Positions 50,300-61,224 of a stretch of DNA of 64,000 bases are shown one piece after another. The notes below the pieces were generated by a model, which was not told the origin of the DNA, ran no database searches, and saw nothing but the letters and a program-made list of their open reading frames with translations. Every line of letters begins with the position of its first letter. Within the stretch, counting starts at the first letter, position 1. A program made the position numbers and the translations under genes. Origin of the DNA: Mycteria americana (taxonomy: Eukaryota; Chordata; Aves; Ciconiiformes; Ciconiidae); contig NC_134368.1 in NCBI RefSeq assembly GCF_035582795.1, positions 62,001-126,000 of the forward strand, given 5' to 3'.

Positions 50300-50441
50300 G
50301 GCTCTGAAGTCTGAAGGGGTCTGTGAGTCTGTACTGTATGGCCTGCCCTTCATCATCAAGCCCACAAGCTGCTGGCAGCTAGACTGGGATGAACTGGAGA
50401 TGAACCAGCACAGCTTCCATGCTCTGTGTCATGGTCTCCTG
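50300..50441 (+). CDS. M1AP: M1AP coding exon 6 (residues 312-359, first codon split)
   Basis: Acceptor TATTTGCAG, donor CTG|GTGAGT, phases 2 and 0. It encodes ALKSEGVCESVLYGLPF, then IIKPTSCWQLDWDELE and FHALCHGLL: the most conserved segment of the protein and the strongest evidence for the identification. Confidence 0.96.
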
Positions 50442-51009
50442 GTGAGTGGGTGAAAATGGCAGTCTCATGGGGAGGGATTGCCACAGAAAGGAATAGTTAG
50501 TGCACGTCTGGTAAGATCTGTCTAGCCTGCACCAGAAAACATGTTTCAAAAGCTGCAGCTTCATCTCATGGGCCAGAGTTGGCCTTGCCAATCTTTCCAG
50601 CCAATGCATCCACTGGAAAGACACTACAGCACATCAAACCTTAGAGAAGACTTTCTAGCCTAGCAGAAATCCAGTGTTTGGAGGTATGAAGTGCAAAAGT
50701 CAGGGCTGGAGTTAGACATGCATCTTTAACTGTGAAAATAATTAACCAAGGCTTGGGATGTGGAGCAGTTTCCATTCCTGACAAGTTGTAAAGCAAAATT
50801 GGATGTTTTTCTTAAGAATTGTCTTGCATTCCATTAAAAAAAAAACCAAACAAACCAACATACTATCCTCAGCCATCATGCAGAATAGTGTTCTTATTCT
50901 GATGTGTATGAATGTTTCTGCTCCTGAACCCAGCAGTCCCTACAGTGAAAGTGCTGAAGGAAGTGGCTATTGCTCATTGTTCACATCGTTTTTGGCTTTT
51001 GCCATTTAG
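50442..51009. other. M1AP: M1AP intron 6
   Basis: 568 bp, no recognised element; an A-run lies at about 50836-50845. Confidence 0.75.
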
Positions 51010-51216
51010 AAAAGGAAGTGGATGCTTTTGGCCAAACAGGAGCCACAGAACACTAGTCCAAACTGGAACATCGTGGTGCATTCCTACTACATCATTGTCC
51101 CTTCCGACTCTGCCACTCTACTTGTCAAAGCAGTTGCCATCAGAGAGCTCCTGCTGCCATCAACCTTCCCAGCCCTCCTTGCTGAACATCCTGAGAGAGT
51201 GCATGGCCCTATAGAG
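51010..51216 (+). CDS. M1AP: M1AP coding exon 7 (residues 360-428)
   Basis: Acceptor TTTTGCCATTTAG, donor GAG|GTAAGT, phase 0 on both sides, 69 codons. It encodes KRKWMLLAKQEP, then YYIIVPSDSATLLVKAVAIREL and LLPSTFP, colinear with mammalian LLLAKGEP...TLLVKAVATREL...LPSTFP. Confidence 0.95.
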
Positions 51217-52074
51217 GTAAGTCATTGACAGCCCTCCACAAATACCTGTGGAAAGGATCCCGGTTGTACAAGCCAGGAACAGAGTAATGATCAGCCTTTA
51301 TGCACAGGACATGCAGCTGCTGCTGAAGATGTACCTATCTCCCTCTTGCTGGGGAACATGGATCTCCTCAGACTGCAGAGAGAGGTGCTTTAGGCATAAG
51401 ATAAATCAATACATGAAGTGGTTCTGTTTCTTCCAATAGAGTCAGGCTTCTGCATTTCCTATTGTGCATCCATATGTTCTTCTCCTGAGTTGTCTGTCTC
51501 TACTTCAGGTGATGCCAGAAAGGGCAGAGCCCTCACTATAGGTCTTAGCAGATGAGTAGAGGAGGAAACAGCTGTGAAAATGTCTAGTGACAGCTGGAAT
51601 ATGATAGAGCACTCCAAAACTTCTTCCCAGCAGCCAATATATCCTACAGCTTTCTTCACGCATAGCAAATGCCTGTCTTTGGAGCAATGTTGCATGTCTG
51701 TTGGGCAGAGGGGGAAAAGGTCTTACGAAGCAGAAAGTTGAGGGTGACGGTGCCCAGAAAGGGTGCTCCAGCTTGTTGGCTGATTCTGGGCATGGGGGAG
51801 GATAGGACTGCGTTCTGCAAGAGGATGCTTAAATCCATTAAGACCTGGTTGCAGATGCCTCTTGTTTTATACACAGCTAAGTGTGGTCCTTGTGGGTAGC
51901 AGCACAGCCAAAGATCCCTTCTCCCGTCACTGCAGGGTGGCATGGAGCATCTGTAATGCTCATCCGTGCAAAAAAAGGCCTTGACACTAAAAACAACAAA
52001 AACCCCCAAGCAAACCCCACAGTCTCTACCTGTCACATCTTATAGCCACTAGGTTCTTTCTTCTATCTAAGCAG
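51217..52074. other. M1AP: M1AP intron 7
   Basis: 858 bp without a recognised element or exon. Confidence 0.75.
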
Positions 52075-52230
52075 AGTGCCCTGAACAGCTTGGAAGTAGA
52101 AGTTGCTTATAACCCCTTGCACCTAAAAAGCAACCTCTACAAATACCTGAAGAGTATGTTGTACAAACCTCTGCACAGGCAGCAGGCTCGGCCCAGGGAC
52201 CAGCGACCAGAGCGGCATCAAGCCAAGCAG
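52075..52230 (+). CDS. M1AP: M1AP coding exon 8 (residues 429-480)
   Basis: Acceptor TCTAAGCAG, donor CAG|GTATGT, phase 0 on both sides, 52 codons. It encodes LNSLEVEVAYNPLHLKSNLY, then a basic Arg/Gln-rich end. The AYNPLH segment corresponds to TYNPLH of mammalian M1AP; the basic tail is poorly conserved. Confidence 0.93.
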
Positions 52231-52530
52231 GTATGTCTCTCGCCTTTGACTAGGCTAGATAGTCTCTGTTCTGCCCTTCTGGTCTGCTTCCTGCAGAATG
52301 GCTGAGGGCAGCTCCCTCACACCCTAACAGTACGGGGTAGGCAGCATATGGCAGGGGCAACATTCACTGGCAGCTGGCAGAGCACAGGGATGGGTGTAGC
52401 ATAAGCTCATGCAATTGAGGAGATGGATGCTGAACAGCTGGCACATGCAGACACAATAGGATGCTGCACTGTTGGACGAGCCAGCGCCTCCTTCCACAAG
52501 GTGCATTCATATTTTGTTCCTGTATTGCAG
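52231..52530. other. M1AP: M1AP intron 8
   Basis: 300 bp, no recognised element. Confidence 0.8.
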
Positions 52531-52671
52531 CATCAGAGCAGAGCCAAAGCCACGGTCACGCCCCTTCTCATGGCTCCTTCTCCTGTCCAAGTGTTCAGAC
52601 CAGCAGCGGTGAGGAGGGATTTCTGTGAGCACTCCCTGCTCCCCAAAGAGTATGACGAGTTCCTGCAATGA
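52531..52671 (+). CDS. M1AP: M1AP coding exon 9, C-terminus (residues 481-526 and stop)
   Basis: Acceptor TGTATTGCAG, phase 0; the stop TGA is at 52669-52671. It encodes SRAKATVTPLLMAPSP, matching RARATVAPLPMTPVP of mammals, and a short acidic tail. With the eight preceding exons the frame totals 526 codons. Confidence 0.93.
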   Translation, partial: HQSRAKATVTPLLMAPSPVQVFRPAAVRRDFCEHSLLPKEYDEFLQ

Positions 52672-53715
52672 ACCCCAGGGCACTGCTTGAGCCTGCTCAC
52701 GTGCAGTCACGGCTTAACTCCTTGCTCGGCTGCCAAGCCTTATGCACTGGGCTGGAAGTGGTCAGGCAAGACACTAAGCTTGGCCTTGGTCAGACAGGCA
52801 CTTCCCATCATTTGTTCCTCCTTCTTGTTTTATGGTTTTGTTAGTCACCAAGTCAGTCTGCAGGAAGCCTGCTACTCTGGGGCCCTCTGTCCAGAGATTC
52901 AGCTATTCCCCACAACACCCCATATTTCCCATTCGTGTCAGCACACATCACCAGCATGTCTCAAATTTTGGTTTCTGAGACTAGGCTAGTACAGACCACA
53001 AACCACAGGTTGCTGTCAGCGGGTGCAGAAAAGCTGCAAGCAGGGCGATGAGGAAGTCAGACAGATAGATAAAGTAGGCAGTAACGTCAAGCTGCCCTCA
53101 TCCTGCAGGAGCAGGTTCAGCAAGGTGTTTGAATAGGCATAAAACAGTGGCTTTTGAATTTAATCTTAAAGCCCAGAAGGCTGCCCTCCTGAGAGCAGCA
53201 CTACCTATGATGATGCTGATTTGCTTGCTTTCATAATTGGTCTCACTGTCCAACTCCCCAGCTCATGAAGGGGTTTGTATCCGGTGCCAAGCCAGCCGTA
53301 ATGCCCTGGCTGGTTCCTACACAGTGACAGCTCACCGCAGCCGGAGCTGCAGCACAGCACCATTCTCCCAGCCAGCTGCGGCTTGGATGCTCTCCTTCTT
53401 ATGGCCCATCTGTGCATATGGGGCTGTTCTGCAAGCCAACACAGCAAGTATTTTTTGGCAGGGTTCAGAAAATGGGAGGGAGTTGGCCTGGAGCTTTCCA
53501 GAGAGCTTCTGCCCAGTGCTTGCACAGATGCTAGCCCGTTTTTCAGTGTGGACATAAGACAGCTGCCCCTGGCAGGGCAGGAGCTGAGGGCAGCTCGACT
53601 GAGCCAAGGTGGGGTGGTCTCACTGGGCTTCCTGGATGCCGAGCACCAGCAGGAGTTTGTGTTCTGCTTACTTTGTTCTGACAAGCTGTTTCAAAATAAA
53701 GTTATCCACCATAAT
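52672..53715 (+). other. M1AP: M1AP 3' UTR
   Basis: About 1 kb from the stop to the canonical AATAAA at 53695-53700. The end is placed about 15 bases past the signal. Reading frames here (for example 53205-53684 minus) are not supported. Confidence 0.7.
53695..53700 (+). terminator. M1AP: Poly(A) signal of M1AP
   Basis: AATAAA in TTTCAAAATAAAGTTATCC, the first canonical signal downstream of the stop that fits a 1 kb 3' UTR. Confidence 0.7.
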
Positions 53716-54223
53716 GTTCACTTACTGCCTGTAGTTTATAATGTGTACTGTATGCAGCAATCCCAGCACTGACCTGTACTTCCTGAGAAACAGCTGCAGT
53801 TGACCAAGGGCACAATGCAAACACCATGCTTCCGGGGGACTGCTACAGCAGGAGAGCAAAGCCAGCAGAGCCATCTCTTTTCCCTGGGATCCCAGCTCAG
53901 TAACAGGCCCTGCTAGCCACCCAGGGCATGGACCTGCTCTTCCCATGCCCTGGCAGTACTCCATGCTTGGCTGGAGGCTGCATCTCAGGCAGCTGCTTGG
54001 GGTAAGATGTCAAGGGCACGTACCTTGAGGACAGGGCAGACACCCCTGCAGGCACAGGGATATGGGTTTGTTAGGGTGTGCAAGCTGGTGGCTAACCCCT
54101 GCCTGTCGCTAACAAGCTCAGAGCATGAGGAACCGGGGAAGGAGCAGTAATGCACATACAAATGGCCCAGCCTGGGGCAGGCAAACCAGACAGCAATATG
54201 AAAATGACAAAATCAGGCAGATT

Positions 54224-54243
54224 GGGGGGGGGGGGGGGGGGGG
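54224..54243 (+). repeat. G20 homopolymer
   Basis: Twenty consecutive G. It can form a G-quadruplex and is prone to replication and sequencing slippage, so its length is uncertain. Confidence 0.97.
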
Positions 54244-55287
54244 CAGGATGGACAGGGGATGAGCTTGACTGAACTGATGATGCAGGTAGAAATTGCTTTG
54301 GCAACCATATAATAAATACCAAACTGGGGTACAAAGTGAACAAAACACCTTGCCAATGGGAAGGGGTAAACAAACAAGGGCTTGTGATTTATTGTTGATA
54401 GAAGGAAGCTGCTGAAGGGGAAACTTAGGAAGAGGGAAAAGGGACTATAGGGGAGGCAAATCACAAAACTGGGGCTGTTTGGGGGTCGCTGTTGAAAAGC
54501 TATCCACCTGATGACCACAGTGTGAAGCAGGGCAGTAACTGTGCTGTTGCTCTCACCAACTCTTGACAGCCAAGGGGAACTTGGGTGCTTTCCCTTAATG
54601 CCAGAGTGAGAACGGATATCCTGGCAGGACAGTTGTCTCATGCCTGCACCGCGCTAGGCCCTAAAGGGGAGTAGGTAGCAGTTATAAAAGGACATATCTT
54701 TCAGAACAAGAAACAGAAAAACATAGCCCCAAGAGGGAGAGGTTGGTTGGGCTTTGAGCAGCTCCCAAGTAATTTTCTCCTGGTAAAAACTGCCACCTGG
54801 CCTACAGAGACCAAGACTTCTGCTTCTGTTGCATCCCAGCTGTGGCTGCTAGACCAGTACTTTGACATTTCTCAGCTAATCTGGGTCATGGGCTTTTAGC
54901 AGAGAACAGGGAGGCACACAGGCTGTCCTCACATGAGGAAGTCTGATATCGAAAGGACTTCCCATGCACCACCCAATCTGGCCCATAGCACCTGGACTGG
55001 GCAGAAGCGAACAAAGCTGCTCGTGCAGAACCATTTCTGCACTGTAAGAAAATGGGCAGAGCAAGCAGCCAAGCATAAACCATGCATCCCCAAGCACCTC
55101 AGCAAAGCCTTGTTCAGGACTGGCTGCCAGGATGCCATTTTCCAAGCACACAGACTGAATTCAGCCATGGCATGCAACCACTGTGACGTGCCACGGCTGT
55201 TTTAGCTGCACCCAGGTGCTTCACTGTTCAACACATGGAAATTAGTTGTAAGGAGACAGTGGAAGTGAGGCAAAGGAAAGGGAAAGA

Positions 55288-55745
55288 AGGAGGGCCACGA
55301 AGATGATCAGGGGGCTGGAGCATCTCCCACATGAGGACAGGCCGAGAGAGTTGAGGTTGTTTAGTCTAGAGAAGAGAAGGCTCCAGGGAGACCTTATTGC
55401 AGCCTTCCAGTACTTCAAGGGGGCCTACAGGAAATATGGGGAGGGACTCTTTATCAGGGAGTGTAGTGATAGGATGAGGGGTAATGGTTTTAAACTGAAA
55501 GAGGGTAGATTTAGATTAGATATTAGGAAGAAATTCTTTACCGTGAGGGTGGCGAGACACTGGAACAGGTTGCCCAGAGAAGCTGTGGATGCCCCATCCC
55601 TGGAAGTGTTCAAGGCCAGGTTGGATGAGGCTTTGAGCAACCAGATCTAGTAGAAGGTATCCATTCTACTAGATCATGGGAGGGGGTTGGAACTAGATGA
55701 TCTTTAAGGTCCCTTCCAACCCAAACCATTATGTGATTCTGTGAA
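55288..55745 (+). mobile_element. CR1 LINE, about 460 bp of 3' end
   Basis: The longest and best preserved CR1 copy here. Its frame 55303-55650 is still open over the last 115 codons of ORF2 ([46 protein letters not shown]), then GGGGTTGGAACTAGATGATC and a degraded tail (ACCATTATGTGATTCTGTG). It is 5'-truncated and cannot move itself. Confidence 0.95.
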
Positions 55746-57744
55746 GGCAGACGGACAAAATCCTAATCTAGGCAGAATCCTGAAAGATCATCTCCTGGTC
55801 CTAAAGTTAGGGTTCATTGCAGACTTTTGCTTTGGCAACAGGAAGGCTGTGACCAGCCAAAGGCTCACTCTGCATTTACCTTATTTCTTATGCTTTCCCA
55901 AAGCATCTATTATACCCTGAACTGCTGCCAGAAAGGAGATAAGGTGAAGCACAGAGCAGCAGTCTGAGCAAGATGACAGGTCTGGTCCACAACACTGAGC
56001 CAGAAAAGAATAGACTGTCTCTCCTGATCAGCAGAGACTAAGAGCCTTCCCCGCTGCATGCACTTCTCTGTCACGTGGCAGGACGCATAAATAAAGCAGG
56101 CCACGCGTAGGAGCGTTCCTCCTGTCTTGCGCACTTACTTCTTAGTCCCAAGTCGGCTGTTATGAGAGATGATGTCATTGCTGAAGCAAGAAAAATAAAT
56201 ATCCTTTCCTCCCAGCCAAGGGAAGTGCAGGAACCACTGGTCTGGCACTGATGCTGGAGCATTTTCCTTCCTCACTGTCACCCTCTTTAACGAAAGCTAG
56301 GTCAGCCACTTCGCATGTCCGCCACGCTCAGCTCCACAGGACAGAGCGGACACAGTGCACTGAGATACAGTGGCCGCAGTGATGGAGATGCACAAATACC
56401 CATGGCTGTATGGAAGGGAGAGCCCTGGGGCTCCGCTCCTGGGAGGCTGCTCTTCATCGTTTAAGTCTTGGAGCCTCACACTGGAGTCACGAGCAAGGGT
56501 TATGGGCAGGTGGCCTGGGCCCCCTGCTAAGCAATGCCCAGAGCTCTTCTCTGGAGCAGGCTGGCAGAACTGTATGCAGGCGGGATGCATACATAGACCC
56601 ACCATGGACAGGAACACAAGTACGGGACCACCCAGCAGCCAACCATGAGCAGCAGATGCCTGCTGCTCATGCCTTTCGTCCCAGGCAGGAACCGCAGCCT
56701 CCCTGAGATTCCCAAAGCCCCTTAGGTTTTTTCCCTTCTCCTGCAGCAAAACCCCAGTGGGGAAGAGGACCCAGCACAGGAGAACAGCCACAAATTGGTC
56801 CTGCCTACAGCTGTACTGTATTGTTACAGGACTGAGGCTTCCCCCCTGCAACTTGGGCATCAGACAAATGCCCAGTCAGAGCTTACTGCCTTGTCACCAT
56901 CTCACCAGTCTGGGGACCTGACCCTGATCTTCCCCACGGACTTCCCCAACGGTTTGTGGCTCCGTAGGTCTGAGCTGGGGCTGCAGAAATCATGCTTAGT
57001 CCTCTGCACAGGTACATTACAGTGCTGCTTGTCAGCTGGCTGTTTTGCTGCTGTCTACATCAACAGGGTATTAACCTGTAGAAATCATCAGTAGCCCCAT
57101 CCAGACTCAGGGACAGCCAATGCCAGGGTGCCTGGTCTAGCCCCGCACAGAAAGGGACATAAAATCTCTCAAAACCATTACCAGCACCAAAAGGACAACC
57201 TGTTTTCCCCCTGCATAGGTTTCTGCCCAAGGCTGGCCACACAGCAATCACAGCCAAATCCCTGGCCTCAGACCACACAGCAGGGATCAGAGTTTTTGCC
57301 ATTAAAGTCCATGGGATCCAGACTGGGCCATCCCAGGCCTTTCAAGAGCAGCTGGGAGCAGGGGGAAATCAGCAGAGGGATCAGGCTGGGGAAGGAGAGA
57401 TCCTGTGACTAATCAACAGCCACTCAGCTGCAGCAGAGCTGGAGCTTGGCCCTGCCCAGCCTTATACTTGGAGGCCATCACATTTTGTGCCCCAATCAGC
57501 CCATAAAGGTATCTGCGAGCCTGACTCTCATATCCCTTAATCCCCTGCCATCAGGGCATCCTAGCCACAGGTGAACCTGGCACACGCTTTTCTTCGCGGT
57601 TTCCTCTTAGCTCAGTAGCTCTGGCACAGACACAAACGTGCCACTATGTGAACACTAATCAGCCGGGCCACCCTGCTCCACAGCACTGCACCAGCATCTC
57701 CCCATCCGTATGCCTGACAGCCCAGACATGCCACAGGCAAACAT

Positions 57745-58194
57745 TTCATTCTGAGACATACAGATTTTAATATTAAAATAATTTTGTATAAAAATACTTT
57801 TGAAGACCGATGGCAAGCAGTCTTCCATGCACCACAATGGGCATCCCAGCCCTGCGGCCTGGTCAGAGAGGGAGCCAGAGCAGAGCCAGAGCAGCAGGCA
57901 CAGGGAGACACAGCCAGCCCTCCTGCGGATCAGGAGGTGGCAGCAGAGCCAGCTCCAGAGCCAGAGAAGCACGCTGGCACCTGCATCAGCCACAGCTCTC
58001 TTGCTCTCGCTGTGGAAAGGGCCTCCAGGGAAACAAAGGCCCTCAGTGCTGGTGAACAAGAGGGGCTCTGCCTGAGCCAGAACAGTCCCCAGCCCCAAGC
58101 CACCTCCAGAACCCGTGGAGGACAGCAGCCAGCACTGCTCACGAACGGGCCTGGGCCCCCCCGTCCCTCCTGGGGGGTACAGAGCAGCAGCACT
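57745..58194 (-). other. DOK1: DOK1 3' UTR
   Basis: About 450 bp from the TAG stop (58195-58197) to just past the ATTAAA. GC-rich, CAGCC-rich; plus-strand frames over it are shadows. Confidence 0.5.
57766..57771 (-). terminator. DOK1: Possible poly(A) signal of DOK1
   Basis: On the minus strand ATTAAA, the common variant signal, lies 424 bp past the stop codon within an AT-rich patch. No AATAAA on that strand between here and the stop. Confidence 0.45.
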
Positions 58195-59307
58195 CTATAT
58201 CTCTCCTAAGTCCTCATAGACAGGTGACAAGCTGCACTCATCCACAGACTGCTCCTTCTTCTGCATGTGCTGGGGCTTCACCACCTGGCTGTACAGCACC
58301 TCCACGTTGTTGTTGTTGCTGCTGTTGAGGCTGGGTTTGATGACCGCCTTCTCAGGAGCAGCGTTCCCCCGCCGCCTGCCAGGGTCCCCACTCTTCTCGG
58401 CGCCTTTAGGGATAAAGGCTGCCTGGGGCTTGGGGGCAGGCACCGGCTTGGGGCCCTTGGCCTTGGCCTGGAAGGCAGGTACCAAGTAGTCGTCAGTGCT
58501 GGGGTTGTAGGGATACTCATAGCCGCCCCTGTCATCATGGCCCTGGGTGCGCCAGGCCTCGCCCGTGGGACGTGCTTCATCATAGATGCAGGGGGCAGGG
58601 GGCAGCGAGCGGGCAGCGCGACCCTCAGGCTCGTCGTAGATGTGCTCCTTCTGCCCAGGCACTGTGGGGGCCTGGCTGCGTCCCTCAGCCCGGACCTGCT
58701 CGTATGTGCCCGAGTACAGTGGTGCCGGCAGCCGGAGCTTCGTCTCATCCGAGGCACTGCTGGGCGCCTTGGCCCCGCTTGTGGGCTTGCTGTCTATGGG
58801 GTCCGAGTACAGTGGGTCCAGCCAGGGCCGGAAGCCCTTCACCGAGTCCAGGGGCTCCGAGTACACGCTGGATGGGTCCTCGGCTGGCAGCACGGCACGA
58901 GGCACCTTTGGCAGAGGGGAGCGCGGGGGTGTGCTCGGGACCGCGGGCTTGGCCTGTGGCACAGGAAGCTCTGGCAGAGTCCGGGTCTTCAGCAGAGACG
59001 TAGCGTCTCTCTCTTCTGCCACTGCACTGGGCCTGGGCACCAGCCCCGCTTTGGGTGCCAGGGTGTCATCCCCCTCCGCAGGCAGCTCCAGGCTCAGGGA
59101 GTCAGCCAGGGCCTGGCGGATCAGCACCACGCTGGGGCTGTCCGAATCCAGCGAGTCACAGCTTTGCCGGTTCTCCTCCACCTGCGCTTTCTGCTCCCGG
59201 ATGGAGGCTTCCACCAGGCGGAAGATCTCGTTGCCCTGCTTGGTCTCAAAGGTGAAGTTCCCTGGGCCAGAGTCGCAGCGCCTGCCAGCTTCGAAGGAGA
59301 ACATCAC
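58195..59307 (-). CDS. DOK1: DOK1 last coding exon: end of PTB domain and tyrosine-rich tail
   Basis: Acceptor CTTCCCTTGCAG then GTG ATG TTC; 370 residues and stop. It opens with VMFSFEAGRRC and NFTFETKQGNEIF, the last strands and helix of the PTB fold, with the phosphotyrosine-binding Arg of GRRC. The tail carries about twelve tyrosines: YSEP, YSDP, YSGT, YEQV, YDEP, YDEA, YEYP, YLVP, YSQV, YEDL and neighbours. Five are YxxP, the type bound by RasGAP, NCK and CRK SH2 domains. There are several PxxP stretches and an Asn run (SSNNNN). The last tyrosine is seven residues from the C-terminus. The only frame with domain similarity is minus; the long plus-strand frame 58267-59409 is its shadow. 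Confidence 0.95.
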   Translation of the reverse strand: MMFSFEAGRRCDSGPGNFTFETKQGNEIFRLVEASIREQKAQVEENRQSCDSLDSDSPSVVLIRQALADSLSLELPAEGDDTLAPKAGLVPRPSAVAEERDATSLLKTRTLPELPVPQAKPAVPSTPPRSPLPKVPRAVLPAEDPSSVYSEPLDSVKGFRPWLDPLYSDPIDSKPTSGAKAPSSASDETKLRLPAPLYSGTYEQVRAEGRSQAPTVPGQKEHIYDEPEGRAARSLPPAPCIYDEARPTGEAWRTQGHDDRGGYEYPYNPSTDDYLVPAFQAKAKGPKPVPAPKPQAAFIPKGAEKSGDPGRRRGNAAPEKAVIKPSLNSSNNNNVEVLYSQVVKPQHMQKKEQSVDECSLSPVYEDLGEI

Positions 59308-60885
59308 CTGCAAGGGAAGTGGAAGGGTCACATCCGGCCCAGCACCTGCCAACCCAGCGCATCGTGCAGGCTGTGCTTCCTGCTGAAGGTTGCATGGCTG
59401 CGGTGCTGATCCTGCACATCCTGCAAGAGAGACTTCACTGAACATCCTGCTCCTTCTGCTCCCTGCAGTGAGGGCCACAGCTCAGCAAGCACCACCCCAG
59501 GGGCATGCTGTGCTCAGTGGCTGCACAGCACCTGGGCAGGGGGAGGCTGAGCTGCCCAGCAGCCCAGAACAAGCTGTGAAATTGGAGCAGGATGCACACT
59601 TGAGGGGACATCACTGCGAGATGCCCCAGGGCCAGAGCTGCAGGTCCTGCTGGAGACCTGCTGCCTTACCTGAGCAATTCCAGCAGGGTCAACAACTGGC
59701 ACCAGACAGTCTAGGAAACAATACACGGTTAGCACTGAGAACGGAGTAGGGTGAGATGAGTGACAGTTCAGCAGGGGAAACTATTATGGGCATCTTGGGT
59801 AAGTCAGCATTAGTCAGGCAGAAGGGAAGCAATCCAGAGGCAAGAGATACAAGACAGAGGAACACGGCTTTCCACAGGAGAAAGGCCAGAAGCAGCAGCT
59901 TGGCTACCAAGAGTAAGCAAAGCATTTGCCTTACCAGCATTACTCTGTTAATGGTGTAAAGAACTTTAAAGAGAAGTCTTGCACCAAGGCTGTGTTCCTC
60001 AGGCCTGAACACACACTCATGTGCGGGTTTCCACCAGCAGATGCCCACACCTTTCCTGAACCTCAGTCCCTGAATCCAGGTGAGATTTTCTGCCTCACTG
60101 GTGCTCTCTCACATGCAGCAGCAGTGTCTGGGGTTGCTGCAAAAGCCTCTGGGGACAGACTTCCTTTTGTGGGTCAATGCTGCCAAACACAAGCACAGCC
60201 AACCTATCACAGGGACCTGTGGTGCTCAGGGACCTGTGAATGCAGCTGCCTGCTCCTCACACCATGTGCCTCCTCTGTGTGGACCTACACAGGTCAGCCA
60301 GGCTAAGAGCAGTACGCCCTGTAAGGTATCTAGAGTAACTGGTATCTCAAACAGCCCCTCCTGCTCTGGCCATCATCCTTCAGGAGGGAGGGACTGAATC
60401 CAGGGCAGAGCCGGGACTGCAGGGAGCCAAGGTCCCTGGACGCTGGGGAGAGCTTGTGCACAGCACAGGACATGCCTGCCCACAGTATGGGCTGGGGAGC
60501 GCTGGGATGGAGAACGGGGGCAAGCCAGCTGTGGGGATGTCCGGCAGAGGGGCTGGCAGGGGCTGCAATGGCCCCAGTGGGAGCGGGCCAGGGACCACAC
60601 AGAGAGGGGCTGTGCACAGCCATGTCCTCGGTGGGGACGGATGTCCTGCTAGCCCATGCTCCTGCACAGTGACACAGGAAGGAGTTGAGGACAGACAGGA
60701 TCACAGATGCCCCTGGGGACCCTGCTGTGGTTGCTGTGGGCTGTAGCAGTTCTGGCATTTGGCAGGGCCCGCTGTATGGCTGCCACAGGCTAGTTGGGCA
60801 CATCAGCTCCTTACCCTTCAGCAAGGGAAAGCCTGTAGGGGAACAGGCCTCAGTGTGCAGCATGCAGGGCCCCCCCGTCCCCCAC
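59308..60885. other. DOK1: DOK1 intron between PTB exons
   Basis: 1.58 kb; no exon or element recognised, with GC-rich chance frames. Confidence 0.75.
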
Positions 60886-61058
60886 CTTGTCCCGGCCGTA
60901 TCTCCGGAGCAGCCGGTAGGGCCAGACATAGAGGATCTCATTTGTCTGTGGGTCCTTCAGGACGAGGCTGTCACGCTCAGCCTTGAGCACATAGGCACCA
61001 CGCAGCTTGCATCGCTCCGCAGCCTCAGTCCGTTGCACCGTCACCCAGAAGGCGTTCA
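60886..61058 (-). CDS. DOK1: DOK1 coding exon with the core of the PTB domain
   Basis: 173 bp, acceptor TGTCCCCACAG, donor GACAAG|GTGGGG, entering in phase 1 and leaving in phase 0. It encodes FWVTVQRTEAAERCKLRGAY, then LVLKDPQTNEILYVWPYRLL and RRYGRDK: the IRS-type PTB domain, with the two adjacent arginines that help bind phosphotyrosine. Almost every residue fits DOK1 of mammals at the ends; the middle is diverged. Confidence 0.96.
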
Positions 61059-61224
61059 CTGTGGGGACAGGGATGCTCAGGGGAGGGCAGAGGAAGCCAC
61101 GTCCCCAGCTCCAGGTGAGGCCTCAAGTGGGAGGCGAGGCTCCCACTGGTGCCCCAGTGATGGGGCAGCAGCAGGACAGGCCCCACAGAAGGTGGCCTGA
61201 AGTCAGGGCAGCGGCAGGTCCCAC
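61059..61224. other. DOK1: Short DOK1 intron
   Basis: 166 bp; GT-AG ends (GTGGGACC ... CCCCACAG). Confidence 0.85.

Larger units (their letters stand above)
24180..53715 (+). other. M1AP: M1AP gene span (meiosis 1 associated protein)
   Basis: Nine coding exons, all with GT donors and AG acceptors, join in frame into 526 codons plus stop; mammalian M1AP is about 530. M1AP is a germ-cell protein needed for meiosis I, reported to work with the ZZS crossover proteins SHOC1, SPO16 and TEX11; loss in mammals gives male meiotic arrest. It has no widely named domain. Identification rests on long exon-by-exon similarity, strongest in the exon 6 segment SCWQLDWDELE and in TYNPLH-type AYNPLHLKS of exon 8. 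The gene ends at AATAAA 53695-53700 and faces DOK1 tail to tail, as in mammals. The left end given here is the acceptor of the first coding exon; any non-coding first exon lies farther left. Confidence 0.93.
53716..57744. other. Intergenic DNA between convergent M1AP and DOK1
   Basis: GC-richer than the left half of the window. Contains a G20 tract and one CR1 copy. Numerous open frames on both strands (up to 187 codons at 56297-56860 minus) lack domains and similarity, and are taken as chance. Confidence 0.65.

Noticed and set aside
55303-55650. 115-codon frame as a host gene
   Set aside because: It is the end of CR1 ORF2.
58267-59409. Plus-strand frame of 380 codons opposite the last DOK1 exon
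   Set aside because: Shadow of a GC-rich coding exon; only the minus-strand frame matches a known protein and has correct splice sites.
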